Assembly: GCF_000024265.1 (NCBI RefSeq)
Contig: NC_013204.1
Coordinates: 3,337,001 to 3,401,000, forward strand
Source of the DNA: Eggerthella lenta DSM 2243
GTDB taxonomy: Bacteria > Actinomycetota > Coriobacteriia > Coriobacteriales > Eggerthellaceae
Reading direction: 5' to 3'
Length of the DNA stretch: 64,000 nucleotides
How positions within the stretch are numbered: the first letter of the stretch is position 1; every line of letters starts with the position of its first letter. Of this stretch, positions 6,879 to 14,454 are shown in pieces. Under the pieces are notes generated by a model that did no database searches, had not been told where the DNA came from, and worked only from the letters and a program-made list of their open reading frames with translations. Both the position numbers and the translations under genes were made by a program.

Positions 6879-8975
6879 CTACAGCGCGCATGCCGCGCGA
6901 TAGCCCATCTTCGTCGCGTCGGCGATGCGTCCCGGCGTCTCGCAATCGCCCACGAGGTACACCTCGTCCACAAGCGGCTTGCACGCCTCGCCCAAATCGT
7001 GGTTCTCGGCAAGCCCCAGCGTGATGGCCACGGTCTTGGCGGGGATGAACAGCTCCTTGTCGCCCTCCGGCGTGGTCTGCACGGCCCTCACGCCCTCCTC
7101 GGTGATGGCCGTGACGCGCGTGAGCGGGTACATCTCCACGTTCTCCGCCTGCTTGAAGCTGCTGATCAGCCCGAAACGGTCGGACCCGCCCACATCGAAG
7201 CCCACCTTCTTGCGCTCCTCGATGATGGCTGTGGTGCGGCCCGTCTCCATGCACAGGTGGCCGAACTCGCAGCCCGGCAGACCGCCGCCGATGATGGCGA
7301 CGTTGCGGCTGATGGGCCACGGCGACTTCTCGGTCATCGTGCGCGCGAACGACGGCGTGTAGTACATACTGAGGAACAGCGACCCCGCGCCCCACATGAA
7401 GCTGTTGAACGCGCCCTTCTTCCCTGCGGGCTTATGGCCGTTGATCATCTCGAGGAAGTCGTGCGACGAGACGACGTTCTTGCCGTCGGCGCCCGGCACG
7501 TCCAACCCCAGGGGCTTGCCGCCCACGGCAACGATGGCCGCGTCGGGCTTGGCCTGCCGCACCGTTTCGGGCGTGACCTTCGTCTTGAGATGCACGGTGA
7601 CCTGGGGATGCTGCTTCACCTGCGTGAGGAGGTAGTCCAGGTAGCGCTCGTGGTAGGGGCTGAAGATGCTGCTCATCTTCACGCACCCGCCGAGGCGCGG
7701 CCCTTCCTCGTAGAGGTCGACGGCGTGCCCGCGCTGCGCCGCGGTCAGCGCGGCGTTGATGCCCGCCGGGCCCGAACCCACCACCATGACCTTCTTGCGC
7801 TTCGACGCCTGCGGGAACGCTTCATGGTCGAGTTCCTCGCCCAAACGCGGGTTGACGCCGCAGTAGTTGAGCGGCTTGTCCTGGCTCACCACGTCGTCCA
7901 GGCAGCGGCAGCACACGATGCACAGGCGCATGTCGCAAGTGCGGTCCTCCATCACCTTGCGGGGCAGCGCCGGGTCAGCGATGCTGTAGCGCAGCCCGGC
8001 GACCACGTCCAGCTTGCCGTCTTGGAGGTTCTGCTCCATCACGCGCGGATCGGTGTTGCGATACCCCTGCGCCACCGGTTTCTTCGCCACGGTCTTGATC
8101 TGCTGCGAGACGAACGTCCAGTGGCCGTCCTCGATGGCCTTCGTGGTGAGCGGCTCGCTGGTCTCGTGCCAGCCCACGGAAAGGTCGTGCAGGTCGCAGC
8201 CCGCTTCCTCCAGCATGGGGGCGATGCGCAGCGCATCCTCCATGGACAGGCCCGGACCCGCGGGGCTCTTGATGAAGTCGATGGGCGACCAGCGCACGAC
8301 GATGGGGAACTTAGGTCCCACGACCTCGCGCACGCCGCGGATCACCTCGAGCGTCAGCTTCACGCGGTTCTCCAGGCTGCCGCCGTACTCGTCGGTGCGG
8401 TTGTTGGTGGCCAGCGCCATGAAGCGCGACAGGATGCCGCCCACGCCCGCCATGACCTCGATGGCGTCGAAGCCGGCTTCCTTGCACACGCGCGCCGCGT
8501 TGAAGTACTGCTGCTTGAACGCCTCGATCTGCTCGAGCGTCATGGCGCGGAAGCCGCCCATGAACTTGAGAATGGCGATGTCGGACGGGCCGTAGGGGCC
8601 TTCCGGCGTTTCGGCGTCGGGCTTCCAGTCGTGCACGTAGTACGGCTGCGCGCAGATGAGGCCGCCGTGCTTGTGCACCGGCTCGATCATGTAGCGCTGC
8701 AGGTCGGGGATGCAGCTTTCGTCGTAGCAGCTGGGAAGCTCGTGGATGTGATCGGGATCGATGTCGTTGCGCTTCCACGGGCAGATGGTCTGGATGATGA
8801 GGGCCGTCTGCCCTTCGGCGCGCTCCTCCAGGTAGTTCGCCAAACGCTGCGTGGGACGGTTGTCCTTGGTCACGTATCCCGCGCCCGGCGACATGGACGT
8901 GGTGATCATGCGGTTCTTCAAGGTGATGCCGTTCACCTGCAACGGCGATCCCAGGACGGGGTACTGCGTGCTCAT
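6879..8975 (-). CDS. Old-yellow-enzyme Fe-S flavoprotein reductase (BaiCD/FadH type)
   Basis: A 698-residue enoate reductase of the 2,4-dienoyl-CoA reductase/BaiCD/BaiH group. The N-terminal TIM barrel (about 1-370) binds FMN and the enoate. The cysteine cluster from about 345 (CIVCCRC, then YCGVNP) should bind one 4Fe-4S cluster. From about 390 come an FAD Rossmann motif (VVGSGPAGINAALTAA) and an NAD(P)H-binding segment (IIGGGLPGCEFG). Electrons would flow NAD(P)H to FAD to Fe-S to FMN to an activated C=C bond. Within the operon it lies between the MFS carrier and the crotonase, as expected for a CoA-dependent reductive pathway. A bile-acid, cinnamate or carnitine-like substrate is possible and not decidable here. 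Confidence 0.9.
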   Translation of the reverse strand: MSTQYPVLGSPLQVNGITLKNRMITTSMSPGAGYVTKDNRPTQRLANYLEERAEGQTALIIQTICPWKRNDIDPDHIHELPSCYDESCIPDLQRYMIEPVHKHGGLICAQPYYVHDWKPDAETPEGPYGPSDIAILKFMGGFRAMTLEQIEAFKQQYFNAARVCKEAGFDAIEVMAGVGGILSRFMALATNNRTDEYGGSLENRVKLTLEVIRGVREVVGPKFPIVVRWSPIDFIKSPAGPGLSMEDALRIAPMLEEAGCDLHDLSVGWHETSEPLTTKAIEDGHWTFVSQQIKTVAKKPVAQGYRNTDPRVMEQNLQDGKLDVVAGLRYSIADPALPRKVMEDRTCDMRLCIVCCRCLDDVVSQDKPLNYCGVNPRLGEELDHEAFPQASKRKKVMVVGSGPAGINAALTAAQRGHAVDLYEEGPRLGGCVKMSSIFSPYHERYLDYLLTQVKQHPQVTVHLKTKVTPETVRQAKPDAAIVAVGGKPLGLDVPGADGKNVVSSHDFLEMINGHKPAGKKGAFNSFMWGAGSLFLSMYYTPSFARTMTEKSPWPISRNVAIIGGGLPGCEFGHLCMETGRTTAIIEERKKVGFDVGGSDRFGLISSFKQAENVEMYPLTRVTAITEEGVRAVQTTPEGDKELFIPAKTVAITLGLAENHDLGEACKPLVDEVYLVGDCETPGRIADATKMGYRAACAL

Positions 8976-9078
8976 GCGTTCGAATCCTCTCTTCGTTCGT
9001 GTAGATGCCGATGCAGCGTGCGGGCGCCGACAGGGGTGGCGGCGCCCACGTCGCGATCGTGGGTGACAGGTGCGATGC

Positions 9079-10344
9079 CTACTTCCCGCTGCGCTTCCAA
9101 GCTTTCTGCGACACCGCCAGCGTGATGGGAACCAGCACGACGGCCAGCACGTACATGCCGATGACCAGGATGAAGCACAGGTCGAACGAGCCCGTGGTGT
9201 CGTAGATCATGCCGTATACCAAGAACGATATGGCCGTTGCGATGAAGATGCCCGTGGATACCCAGCTGTAGATTTGCGAGTAGTTGAGCGAGCCGAAGGC
9301 CGCGCGCGCCAGCATGGGCGCGATGACCGTGAGGCCCGCGTACCCGCCGCCGAACACCACCATGCCCGCGTAGAACAGGGCCACGTTCTCGCCCGCGATG
9401 TAGGCCAGCAGGATGCCGATGGCGCCGCACGATGCAGCGATGATGCCCGTGTACTTCACGCCGATCTTGTCGTTGAGCGCGCCCAGCACCAGCTTGAACA
9501 CCACGCCGCCCACCATGATGATGGACACGGCCATGGCGCCTGCGCTCGCGCCCAGCGCACCGTGCGCGGCGAACGCGGGGATCTGCTGGAAGAAGGCGGC
9601 GCACATGACGAAGATGCAGGCCACGAGGATGAGCAGGTAGAGGCCGGGCGACTTGATGGCCTGCGCCACCGTGGCGCCCTCGTCGGGCTCGGGGGCTGCG
9701 GACTGGTTGGCCGCATCGTCTTGCTCGCCCGCGCCGAACGGAAGCAGGCCCATGACCGTGGGGCTCTTGCGCACGAACGCCACCGTCAGCACCACCGACA
9801 GCACGGTGGTCACGATGGACAGCGCCGCGCGCGCCGTCTGCCAGCCGAACTGGTTGATCAGCTCCTGGCCGATGGGGCTGGCAACGGCCGCCAAGATGGA
9901 CAGCGTCGCCGCCGTGATGCTGATGGCCAGGCCTGCGCTCTTCTTGAACCAGGCGTTGATCAGCACCGGAGCCGCCAGGTACATGTAGAACGCCGACGTC
10001 ACGCCGTACACCACGCCATAGAGGTTCCACTGCCACAGCTCGGTGGCGTAGGCGCTCGCCCACGACGTCAGGCCGAAGGCCGCCGAAACCGCCGCGAGGA
10101 TCCAGCGCGGGTTGTACTTCTCCATCAGCTTGCCGGCTATCGGCGCACACACGGCGGCCACCAGCGGCTGGATGGTGCGGTACATGGTGGTGTCGGTTTG
10201 CGTCCAGCCGAACTGGTCCATCACCGGAGCCACGAAAATGCCCGAGGTATTGCCGATAATGCCGGTTGGGATGGAATAGAACCCGATGCACCCGATAACG
10301 ACGAGCCAAGCCCACACGGCTCCTTTGGTACGTGCAGTGCCCAT
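9079..10344 (-). CDS. MFS transporter, first of two paralogues
   Basis: A 421-residue 12-TM major facilitator. It resembles the oxalate/formate-antiporter-like carriers that accompany CaiB/BaiF transferases. Two six-helix halves are separated by a hydrophilic loop around residues 200-225, which is rich in acidic residues and alanine. The ATG at 10344 is preferred over an in-frame ATG seven codons upstream because CAAGGAGA lies at the right distance. It follows the CoA transferase gene after about 225 bases that contain a large inverted repeat, and precedes the OYE reductase by 103 bases. It probably imports the acid that the operon activates. The MFS at 13028-14302 is a paralogue, sharing for example the opening YAIP/YSIP-G and the VAA-C-P-AGKL block. 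Confidence 0.85.
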   Translation of the reverse strand: MGTARTKGAVWAWLVVIGCIGFYSIPTGIIGNTSGIFVAPVMDQFGWTQTDTTMYRTIQPLVAAVCAPIAGKLMEKYNPRWILAAVSAAFGLTSWASAYATELWQWNLYGVVYGVTSAFYMYLAAPVLINAWFKKSAGLAISITAATLSILAAVASPIGQELINQFGWQTARAALSIVTTVLSVVLTVAFVRKSPTVMGLLPFGAGEQDDAANQSAAPEPDEGATVAQAIKSPGLYLLILVACIFVMCAAFFQQIPAFAAHGALGASAGAMAVSIIMVGGVVFKLVLGALNDKIGVKYTGIIAASCGAIGILLAYIAGENVALFYAGMVVFGGGYAGLTVIAPMLARAAFGSLNYSQIYSWVSTGIFIATAISFLVYGMIYDTTGSFDLCFILVIGMYVLAVVLVPITLAVSQKAWKRSGK

Positions 10345-10470
10345 GTCCTCATCTCCTTGTCTCAAATCCCCTGAAACTTCCGATGAGAGACGTGGAGCAA
10401 ATACCGTGCCAAGCTGACGCGATCACGGGATGAAACAAGACCGGGAAGGTGCCGTCTCGCTCGATGAGAC

Positions 10471-10555
10471 AAAGGGACGGGGGTCGATGCCTCATTCGAT
10501 CGGCCGCTCGGAACAGCGAAGGGACGGAGGATGAGACATCGTCCCCCGTCCCTTT
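10471..10555. repeat. Long-range inverted repeat between CoA transferase and MFS genes
   Basis: A 19-base arm at 10471-10489 (beginning AAAGGGACGGGGG) pairs with 10537-10555 with one mismatch, enclosing 47 bases. The enclosed segment itself contains another 'aagggacgg' half. It lies between the CoA transferase stop (10570) and the MFS start (10344), so it could form a stem within the operon transcript and attenuate or stabilise the downstream part. Confidence 0.6.
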
Positions 10556-10569
10556 ATCCCGTTCCTCGT

Positions 10570-11811
10570 TTAGCCGAAGGGGCCGTTCTCCTTCTTGAGG
10601 AGCTGTTCGTCGTAGAGGCTGGCGACATCGTCGGGCGTGGCGCCCAGCTCTTCGAGGATGTCCTCGTTGTCGGCGCCGACCAGCGGCATGCCGCGCCAAA
10701 TCTGCCCCGGGTTGTTCTTCATGCGCGGCACCACGTTCACGCCGCGGATCGACCCGTCGTCGTAGGAGCTCTTCCACTCGGTGAAGCTCTCGCGCGCCTG
10801 GTAGTGCGGGTCGCGCTCCGCCATCTCGTACGTGTAGATGCGGCTGCACGGCACGCCGGCTTCCAGCATGAGCCGCTCAGCCTCCTCGGCGGTGTGCGAT
10901 CCGAAGAACGCCTCCATCGCTTCCTCCAGCACGTTGCCCGCCTCGCTTCCGAACGAGATGACCGGCGTGCCCTCGGGGAACAGCTCGCTGCCGTACTCGA
11001 GGCCGAACAGCGGCAGCGCCGCGCGCACCACGCCGGGACCCAGGATGAGCGTGTAGATGGGCACGCCGTCCTGGCAGATGTACGTGCCGTAGCCGGCGCT
11101 CGACGTGCTGTGCGAACCCTCGCGCACAGGCAGCGCGCCCGTGTTCAGGTAGTTCAGCGCGTAGAAGCCCTCGCAGCGCAGCATGGCCTCGTACTGGGCC
11201 ACGTCCACGCTGTCGCCTTTGCCCGTGCGCTGCGCGTTGATGTAACCGGCCAACGCGCCGATGCTGGCCATGAAGCCCGCATAGTAGTCCGACACCTGGG
11301 GAAACGCGAGCACCGGCAAGCGGTCGGGATACCCGTTCATCTCCATGAAGCACCCGTAGGCCTGGCCGATCCCGTCGAACGAGGCGCGCGACACGTACGC
11401 CGGGTCGCCCGTCTGGCCGAAGCCCGAGATGTGCGCGATGGTCAGCTTCGGGTTGACCTCCCACAGCGCCTCGTCGGTCATGCCCCACTTCGCCATCTGG
11501 CCGCCGCGGAAGCCGTCCACGAGGATGTCCGCCTGTTTCAGCAGCTCGAAGAACCAGGCGCGGCCCGCGCCGTCCTTCACGTTCATGCACAGCGAGCGCG
11601 TGTTACGGCGCTCCATCTGCGTGCCCCAGCCCTGCAGCGCCTGGTTCGTGGGGCGCGAGGTGTCGCGGCCACGCGGGCTTTCCACGCCGATGACCTCGGC
11701 GCCCAGGTCGGCCAGCAGGCTGCAGGCGAACGGCCCGGCGATGGCCATGGTGAGGTTGACCACCTTCACCCCTTGCAGCGGACCGAACTTCGGGCAATCT
11801 TGAGCTTTCAT
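10570..11811 (-). CDS. CaiB/BaiF-type CoA transferase, first paralogue
   Basis: Class III CoA transferase, 413 residues, moving CoA between carboxylic acids through an aspartyl anhydride. The catalytic aspartate is in QVSDYYAGFMASIGAL (about residue 165), equivalent to Asp169 of formyl-CoA transferase. The N-terminal VKVVNLTMAIAGPFACSLLADLGAEV matches the CoA-binding Rossmann start of the family. The ATG at 11811 follows AAGGAGGAA. It is the first gene of the minus-strand operon and would recycle CoA from product to incoming acid. A paralogue lies at 14455-15699. Family is certain; acyl specificity is not. Confidence 0.9.
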   Translation of the reverse strand: MKAQDCPKFGPLQGVKVVNLTMAIAGPFACSLLADLGAEVIGVESPRGRDTSRPTNQALQGWGTQMERRNTRSLCMNVKDGAGRAWFFELLKQADILVDGFRGGQMAKWGMTDEALWEVNPKLTIAHISGFGQTGDPAYVSRASFDGIGQAYGCFMEMNGYPDRLPVLAFPQVSDYYAGFMASIGALAGYINAQRTGKGDSVDVAQYEAMLRCEGFYALNYLNTGALPVREGSHSTSSAGYGTYICQDGVPIYTLILGPGVVRAALPLFGLEYGSELFPEGTPVISFGSEAGNVLEEAMEAFFGSHTAEEAERLMLEAGVPCSRIYTYEMAERDPHYQARESFTEWKSSYDDGSIRGVNVVPRMKNNPGQIWRGMPLVGADNEDILEELGATPDDVASLYDEQLLKKENGPFG

Positions 11812-11863
11812 ACGGTTCCTCCTTCTCGACAGCGCCGCCTCCGGGCGACTGCTAGGTTCACCT

Positions 11864-11896
11864 GCAAATTTGATGCCAACATGGCATGATATTTGC
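11864..11896. promoter_or_regulatory. 33-bp dyad between divergent CoA transferase and DnaK-like genes
   Basis: Arms GCAAATTTGATGCCA (11864-11878) and TGGCATGATATTTGC (11882-11896) match at 13 of 15 positions around a 3-base centre. The site is intergenic between the divergent starts at 11811 and 11942, so it is well placed as an operator for one or both genes. It does not resemble CIRCE. No cognate regulator gene is adjacent. Confidence 0.5.
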
Positions 11897-11941
11897 GAGT
11901 GGTTGATCGAGACGTACCCGACCGATGCAGAAGGAGCCGTC

Positions 11942-12703
11942 ATGGCGAACAAGGATTCCGACGTCTACAAGAACTTGGTGCGCATCGAAGAGCCGGAGGC
12001 GCGCATCCACGTCGATGCGCCCGACGGCGTCCTGCCTTTGGCGCTCAACGTGGAGCTGCCCGGCGGATACGTGTCCGAAGCGGTTCCCAGCGGCGTGCGC
12101 CTGCCCCATACCGCAACCGCGATGTTCTCCACGGCCGACTCGTTCCAGCTGGCCGCCGAGTTCCACATCCTCATGGGAAACCGTCCGCTCGCCTGCGACA
12201 ACATCCCGCTGTGCCGCATCCGCGTGCGCAACATCAAGTGGAGCGGCGCAGGCGTGCCCCAAATCGAGCTTCGCTTCGATATCGACGAAGCAGGCATGCT
12301 GACCGTATCGGCCGCGAACCTCGACCGCAGCAACGCCGAGATCGTCGTGTTCACGGCCGGAGACGAAGTGGCCCATGACGACGTCCGGCGGGCGCTGGCC
12401 GACGCGGACGAGCATAAGGCCGACGACCAGGCCACGCGCGACCTCATCCAGAAGATGCTCGATTGCTACGCGCTCATCGGCGCGACGAACGACTATTACA
12501 GCGCGGCGAAAAAGAAGATGGGGCACAGCGCGAAAAGCGCGTACAAGCAGGCGCGCAAGCGCCTGGAACAGGCTTTGAGCGTGGACGTGGCCGATGCGAC
12601 CGACGACACGACAGCCGAGCTGCACGCCGCCGAAGCCGCCTTCCGCGACCAGCGCCAGCAGATCCTCCCCCTCTACAAGCAGGTCATGGACTGGTACCGA
12701 TAA
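11942..12703 (+). CDS. DnaK-like substrate-binding domain protein lacking the ATPase domain
   Basis: A 253-residue protein matching only the C-terminal half of Hsp70. The beta-sandwich substrate-binding domain is recognisable from LALNVELPGG and AMFSTADSFQ to QIELRFDIDEAGMLTVSA (compare DnaK PQIEVTFDIDADGILHVSA), followed by a charged helical region of about 100 residues like the Hsp70 lid. The nucleotide-binding domain (about 380 residues) is absent, and nothing upstream encodes it. The ATG at 11942 follows AAGGAG. The frame is open and ends at a good terminator, so this looks like an intact gene, not a decayed dnaK. It could hold or present peptides without ATP cycling. It is divergent from the CoA operon, with a shared dyad between them. 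Confidence 0.75.
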   Translation: MANKDSDVYKNLVRIEEPEARIHVDAPDGVLPLALNVELPGGYVSEAVPSGVRLPHTATAMFSTADSFQLAAEFHILMGNRPLACDNIPLCRIRVRNIKWSGAGVPQIELRFDIDEAGMLTVSAANLDRSNAEIVVFTAGDEVAHDDVRRALADADEHKADDQATRDLIQKMLDCYALIGATNDYYSAAKKKMGHSAKSAYKQARKRLEQALSVDVADATDDTTAELHAAEAAFRDQRQQILPLYKQVMDWYR

Positions 12704-12736
12704 AGCGTCCGGCGCCTCATAGATCGAGCATGCGAG

Positions 12737-12776
12737 AACGTCCTGGAAGGGAATCCCATTCCAGGACGTTTTTTCT
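12737..12776 (+). terminator. Rho-independent terminator after DnaK-like gene
   Basis: The stem AACGTCCTGGAA / TTCCAGGACGTT with a short loop is followed by TTTTTTCT. It lies 34 bases after the stop codon at 12703. Confidence 0.85.
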
Positions 12777-12777
12777 A

Positions 12778-12866
12778 TTGTGAGACTTGAGGGCTTTCCG
12801 TTGTGAGACTTGAGGGCTTTCCGTTGTGAGACTTGAGGGTTTTCCGTTGTGAGACTTGAGGGTTTC
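12778..12866. repeat. Four tandem 23-bp repeats
   Basis: Direct repeats of a 23-base unit beginning TTGTGAGACTTGAGGG start at 12778, 12801, 12824 and 12847. Units 1 and 2 are identical, unit 3 has one C-to-T change, and unit 4 is cut short. No spacers separate the units, so this is not a CRISPR array. It sits immediately after the terminator of the DnaK-like gene. Confidence 0.9.
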
Positions 12867-12894
12867 GCATCATCCTAAGCAAGCCCAGCGGAGG

Positions 12895-12952
12895 CATTGT
12901 CGCCCCAAAAACACGGAATTGCCGACGAAACCGTGTTTTTGGGGCGACAATG
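12895..12952. repeat. Large perfect palindrome, copy 1 of dispersed family
   Basis: The 22-bp arms 12895-12916 and 12931-12952 are perfectly complementary around a 14-base loop. The arm contains CGCCCCAAAAACACGG. Two related hairpins occur at 37299-37357 and 44911-44969. The convergent genes on both sides already have other terminator-like hairpins. Confidence 0.9.
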
Positions 12953-12976
12953 TTCGCTACACGCCCCCGCAACGCA

Positions 12977-13002
12977 AGCGGGCCGCCCTCGGGCGGCCCG
13001 CT
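12977..13002 (-). terminator. GC-rich hairpin downstream of second MFS gene
   Basis: The 12-bp perfect stem AGCGGGCCGCCC / GGGCGGCCCGCT with a 2-base gap lies 26 bases beyond the MFS stop at 13028. There is no long U-run, so the terminator call is moderate. Confidence 0.55.
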
Positions 13003-13027
13003 GTACGATTCGCGTTTGCGATCGAGC

Positions 13028-14302
13028 TTACTTCTTCGCCCAGGAGCGACGGCCCATGGGAACGATCACGAGCGAGCAGATGAGCGTCACCACGTAGAAG
13101 CCGATGATGAGGTAGAAGCAGCCGGCGAACGATCCGGTGATGTCGAAGATCTGCGCGTAGATGAGCGCCGAGAAACCGGAGAACACGTTGAGGCCGGTGG
13201 CCACCATCGAGAAGATGTTGGCGTAGTCCTTCTGGCCGAACGCCTGGCGGCAGGCCATAGGCGGCACGATGTTGAGCGCGGCGAAGCCGATACCGAACAG
13301 GAACACGCCCACGTAGAACATCATGGCGTTATCGACGCTGAACAGCACGATGGCGATGCCGGCGGCGCCGAAGATGCTGGCGACCACGCCGGAGACGCGG
13401 GCGCCCGTGTGGTCGCACAGCCAACCCAGACCGAACTTGCCGAACAGCTGGCCGATCATGCACACGGTCACGCCCATGGCGCCCACGGCCGCGCCCAGCG
13501 CGCCGGTGGATGCATAGGACGAGAACTGCTGCATCATGCCGGCGGCGATGACGAAGAAGCCTGCCATGATGATGAGCAGCCACAGCGCCGGGTTCTTGCG
13601 AGCCTGCGCGGCCGTGGCGCCTTCGTCAGCGGCGACGTCGATGACGGACTTGGCCTCGGACTTCGCGGACGCAACTTCGGCGGCGCCGTAGCCCCAGGGA
13701 AGCACGCCCATCTTCTCGGGCGACTCGCGCAGCAGCGCGGCGGTCAGCACGACGGACGCGACGAGCGCGATCACGCTGATGATGATACGGGCGGTGTGCC
13801 AGCCGTAGCCGCTGATCCAGCCCTGGATGACCGGGCTCATGAACGCGCCCAGCAGCGACGCGCACACGCCGATGACGCCGATGACGGTGCCGTTGCTCTT
13901 AGCGAACCAACGGTTGATGAACGTCGGCGTGGCGATGTACATCCAGAACGCGGCGGACGCGCCGTACAGCACGCCGTACACGTTCCACTGCCACGGCTCG
14001 GTGAACCAAGCACAGGCCAGCGAAGCCAAGCCGAAGACGGCGGCCGCGGCGGTCATCACCCAGCGAGGGTTGAACCTGGAGATGAGCTTGCCGGCGAACG
14101 GCGTGCAGATAGCCGCCACCCACGGCTGGATGGACATGTACAGCGTCGCGTCGGTGCGCGACCAGCCGAACTCTTCCATGACGGGCGATGCGAACAAACC
14201 GGCCTGGTTCGCCACGACGCCCAAGGGGATGGCGTAGAAGGCTACGCAGGCGACGGCGATCGCCCATGCGTAGTTGCTGCCCTTCATTGTTTCAGTTCCC
14301 AT
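13028..14302 (-). CDS. MFS transporter, second paralogue
   Basis: A 424-residue 12-TM major facilitator similar in length, topology and key motifs to the product of 9079-10344, including an acidic central loop near residue 210. The ATG at 14302 follows AAAGGAGG. It is transcribed after the CoA transferase at 14455-15699, with a strong hairpin between them, so the CoA transferase/MFS pair repeats the order seen at 11811-9079. A role in uptake or exchange of a carboxylic acid used by the partner transferase is likely; substrate unknown. Confidence 0.85.
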   Translation of the reverse strand: MGTETMKGSNYAWAIAVACVAFYAIPLGVVANQAGLFASPVMEEFGWSRTDATLYMSIQPWVAAICTPFAGKLISRFNPRWVMTAAAAVFGLASLACAWFTEPWQWNVYGVLYGASAAFWMYIATPTFINRWFAKSNGTVIGVIGVCASLLGAFMSPVIQGWISGYGWHTARIIISVIALVASVVLTAALLRESPEKMGVLPWGYGAAEVASAKSEAKSVIDVAADEGATAAQARKNPALWLLIIMAGFFVIAAGMMQQFSSYASTGALGAAVGAMGVTVCMIGQLFGKFGLGWLCDHTGARVSGVVASIFGAAGIAIVLFSVDNAMMFYVGVFLFGIGFAALNIVPPMACRQAFGQKDYANIFSMVATGLNVFSGFSALIYAQIFDITGSFAGCFYLIIGFYVVTLICSLVIVPMGRRSWAKK

Positions 14303-14408
14303 AGTGCCTCCTTTGTTTTACCTGAGAATCCCCAACGCCATAGCGATATGCAAAATCCGTGCCATCGTTAGGGCGCCAGAGGGTTCCCCTCTCTTTTCTC
14401 GCGGCGAC

Positions 14409-14438
14409 GCGGCCCCGGTTCGAACGCGCCGGGGCCGC
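14409..14438 (-). terminator. GC-rich hairpin between CoA transferase and MFS genes
   Basis: The 10-bp perfect stem GCGGCCCCGG / CCGGGGCCGC encloses 10 bases. It lies in the 152-base gap between two genes of the same strand. Without a U-run it may be an attenuator or a processing/stability element, not a full terminator. Confidence 0.5.
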
Positions 14439-14454
14439 GCCGTCCGCCGTCGAG

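Noticed and set aside
3277-6903. Very long open frame (1208 codons) on the plus strand
   Set aside because: It lies antisense to the ligase-MBL, acyl-CoA dehydrogenase and crotonase genes, is rich in Arg, His, Ala and Val as expected of a GC-rich shadow frame, and has no family motifs.
11864-11896. CIRCE heat-shock operator for the DnaK-like gene
   Set aside because: The dyad halves do not match TTAGCACTC / GAGTGCTAA and the spacing differs.
12778-12866. Possible CRISPR array
   Set aside because: The 23-bp units are contiguous with no unique spacers, and no cas genes are present.
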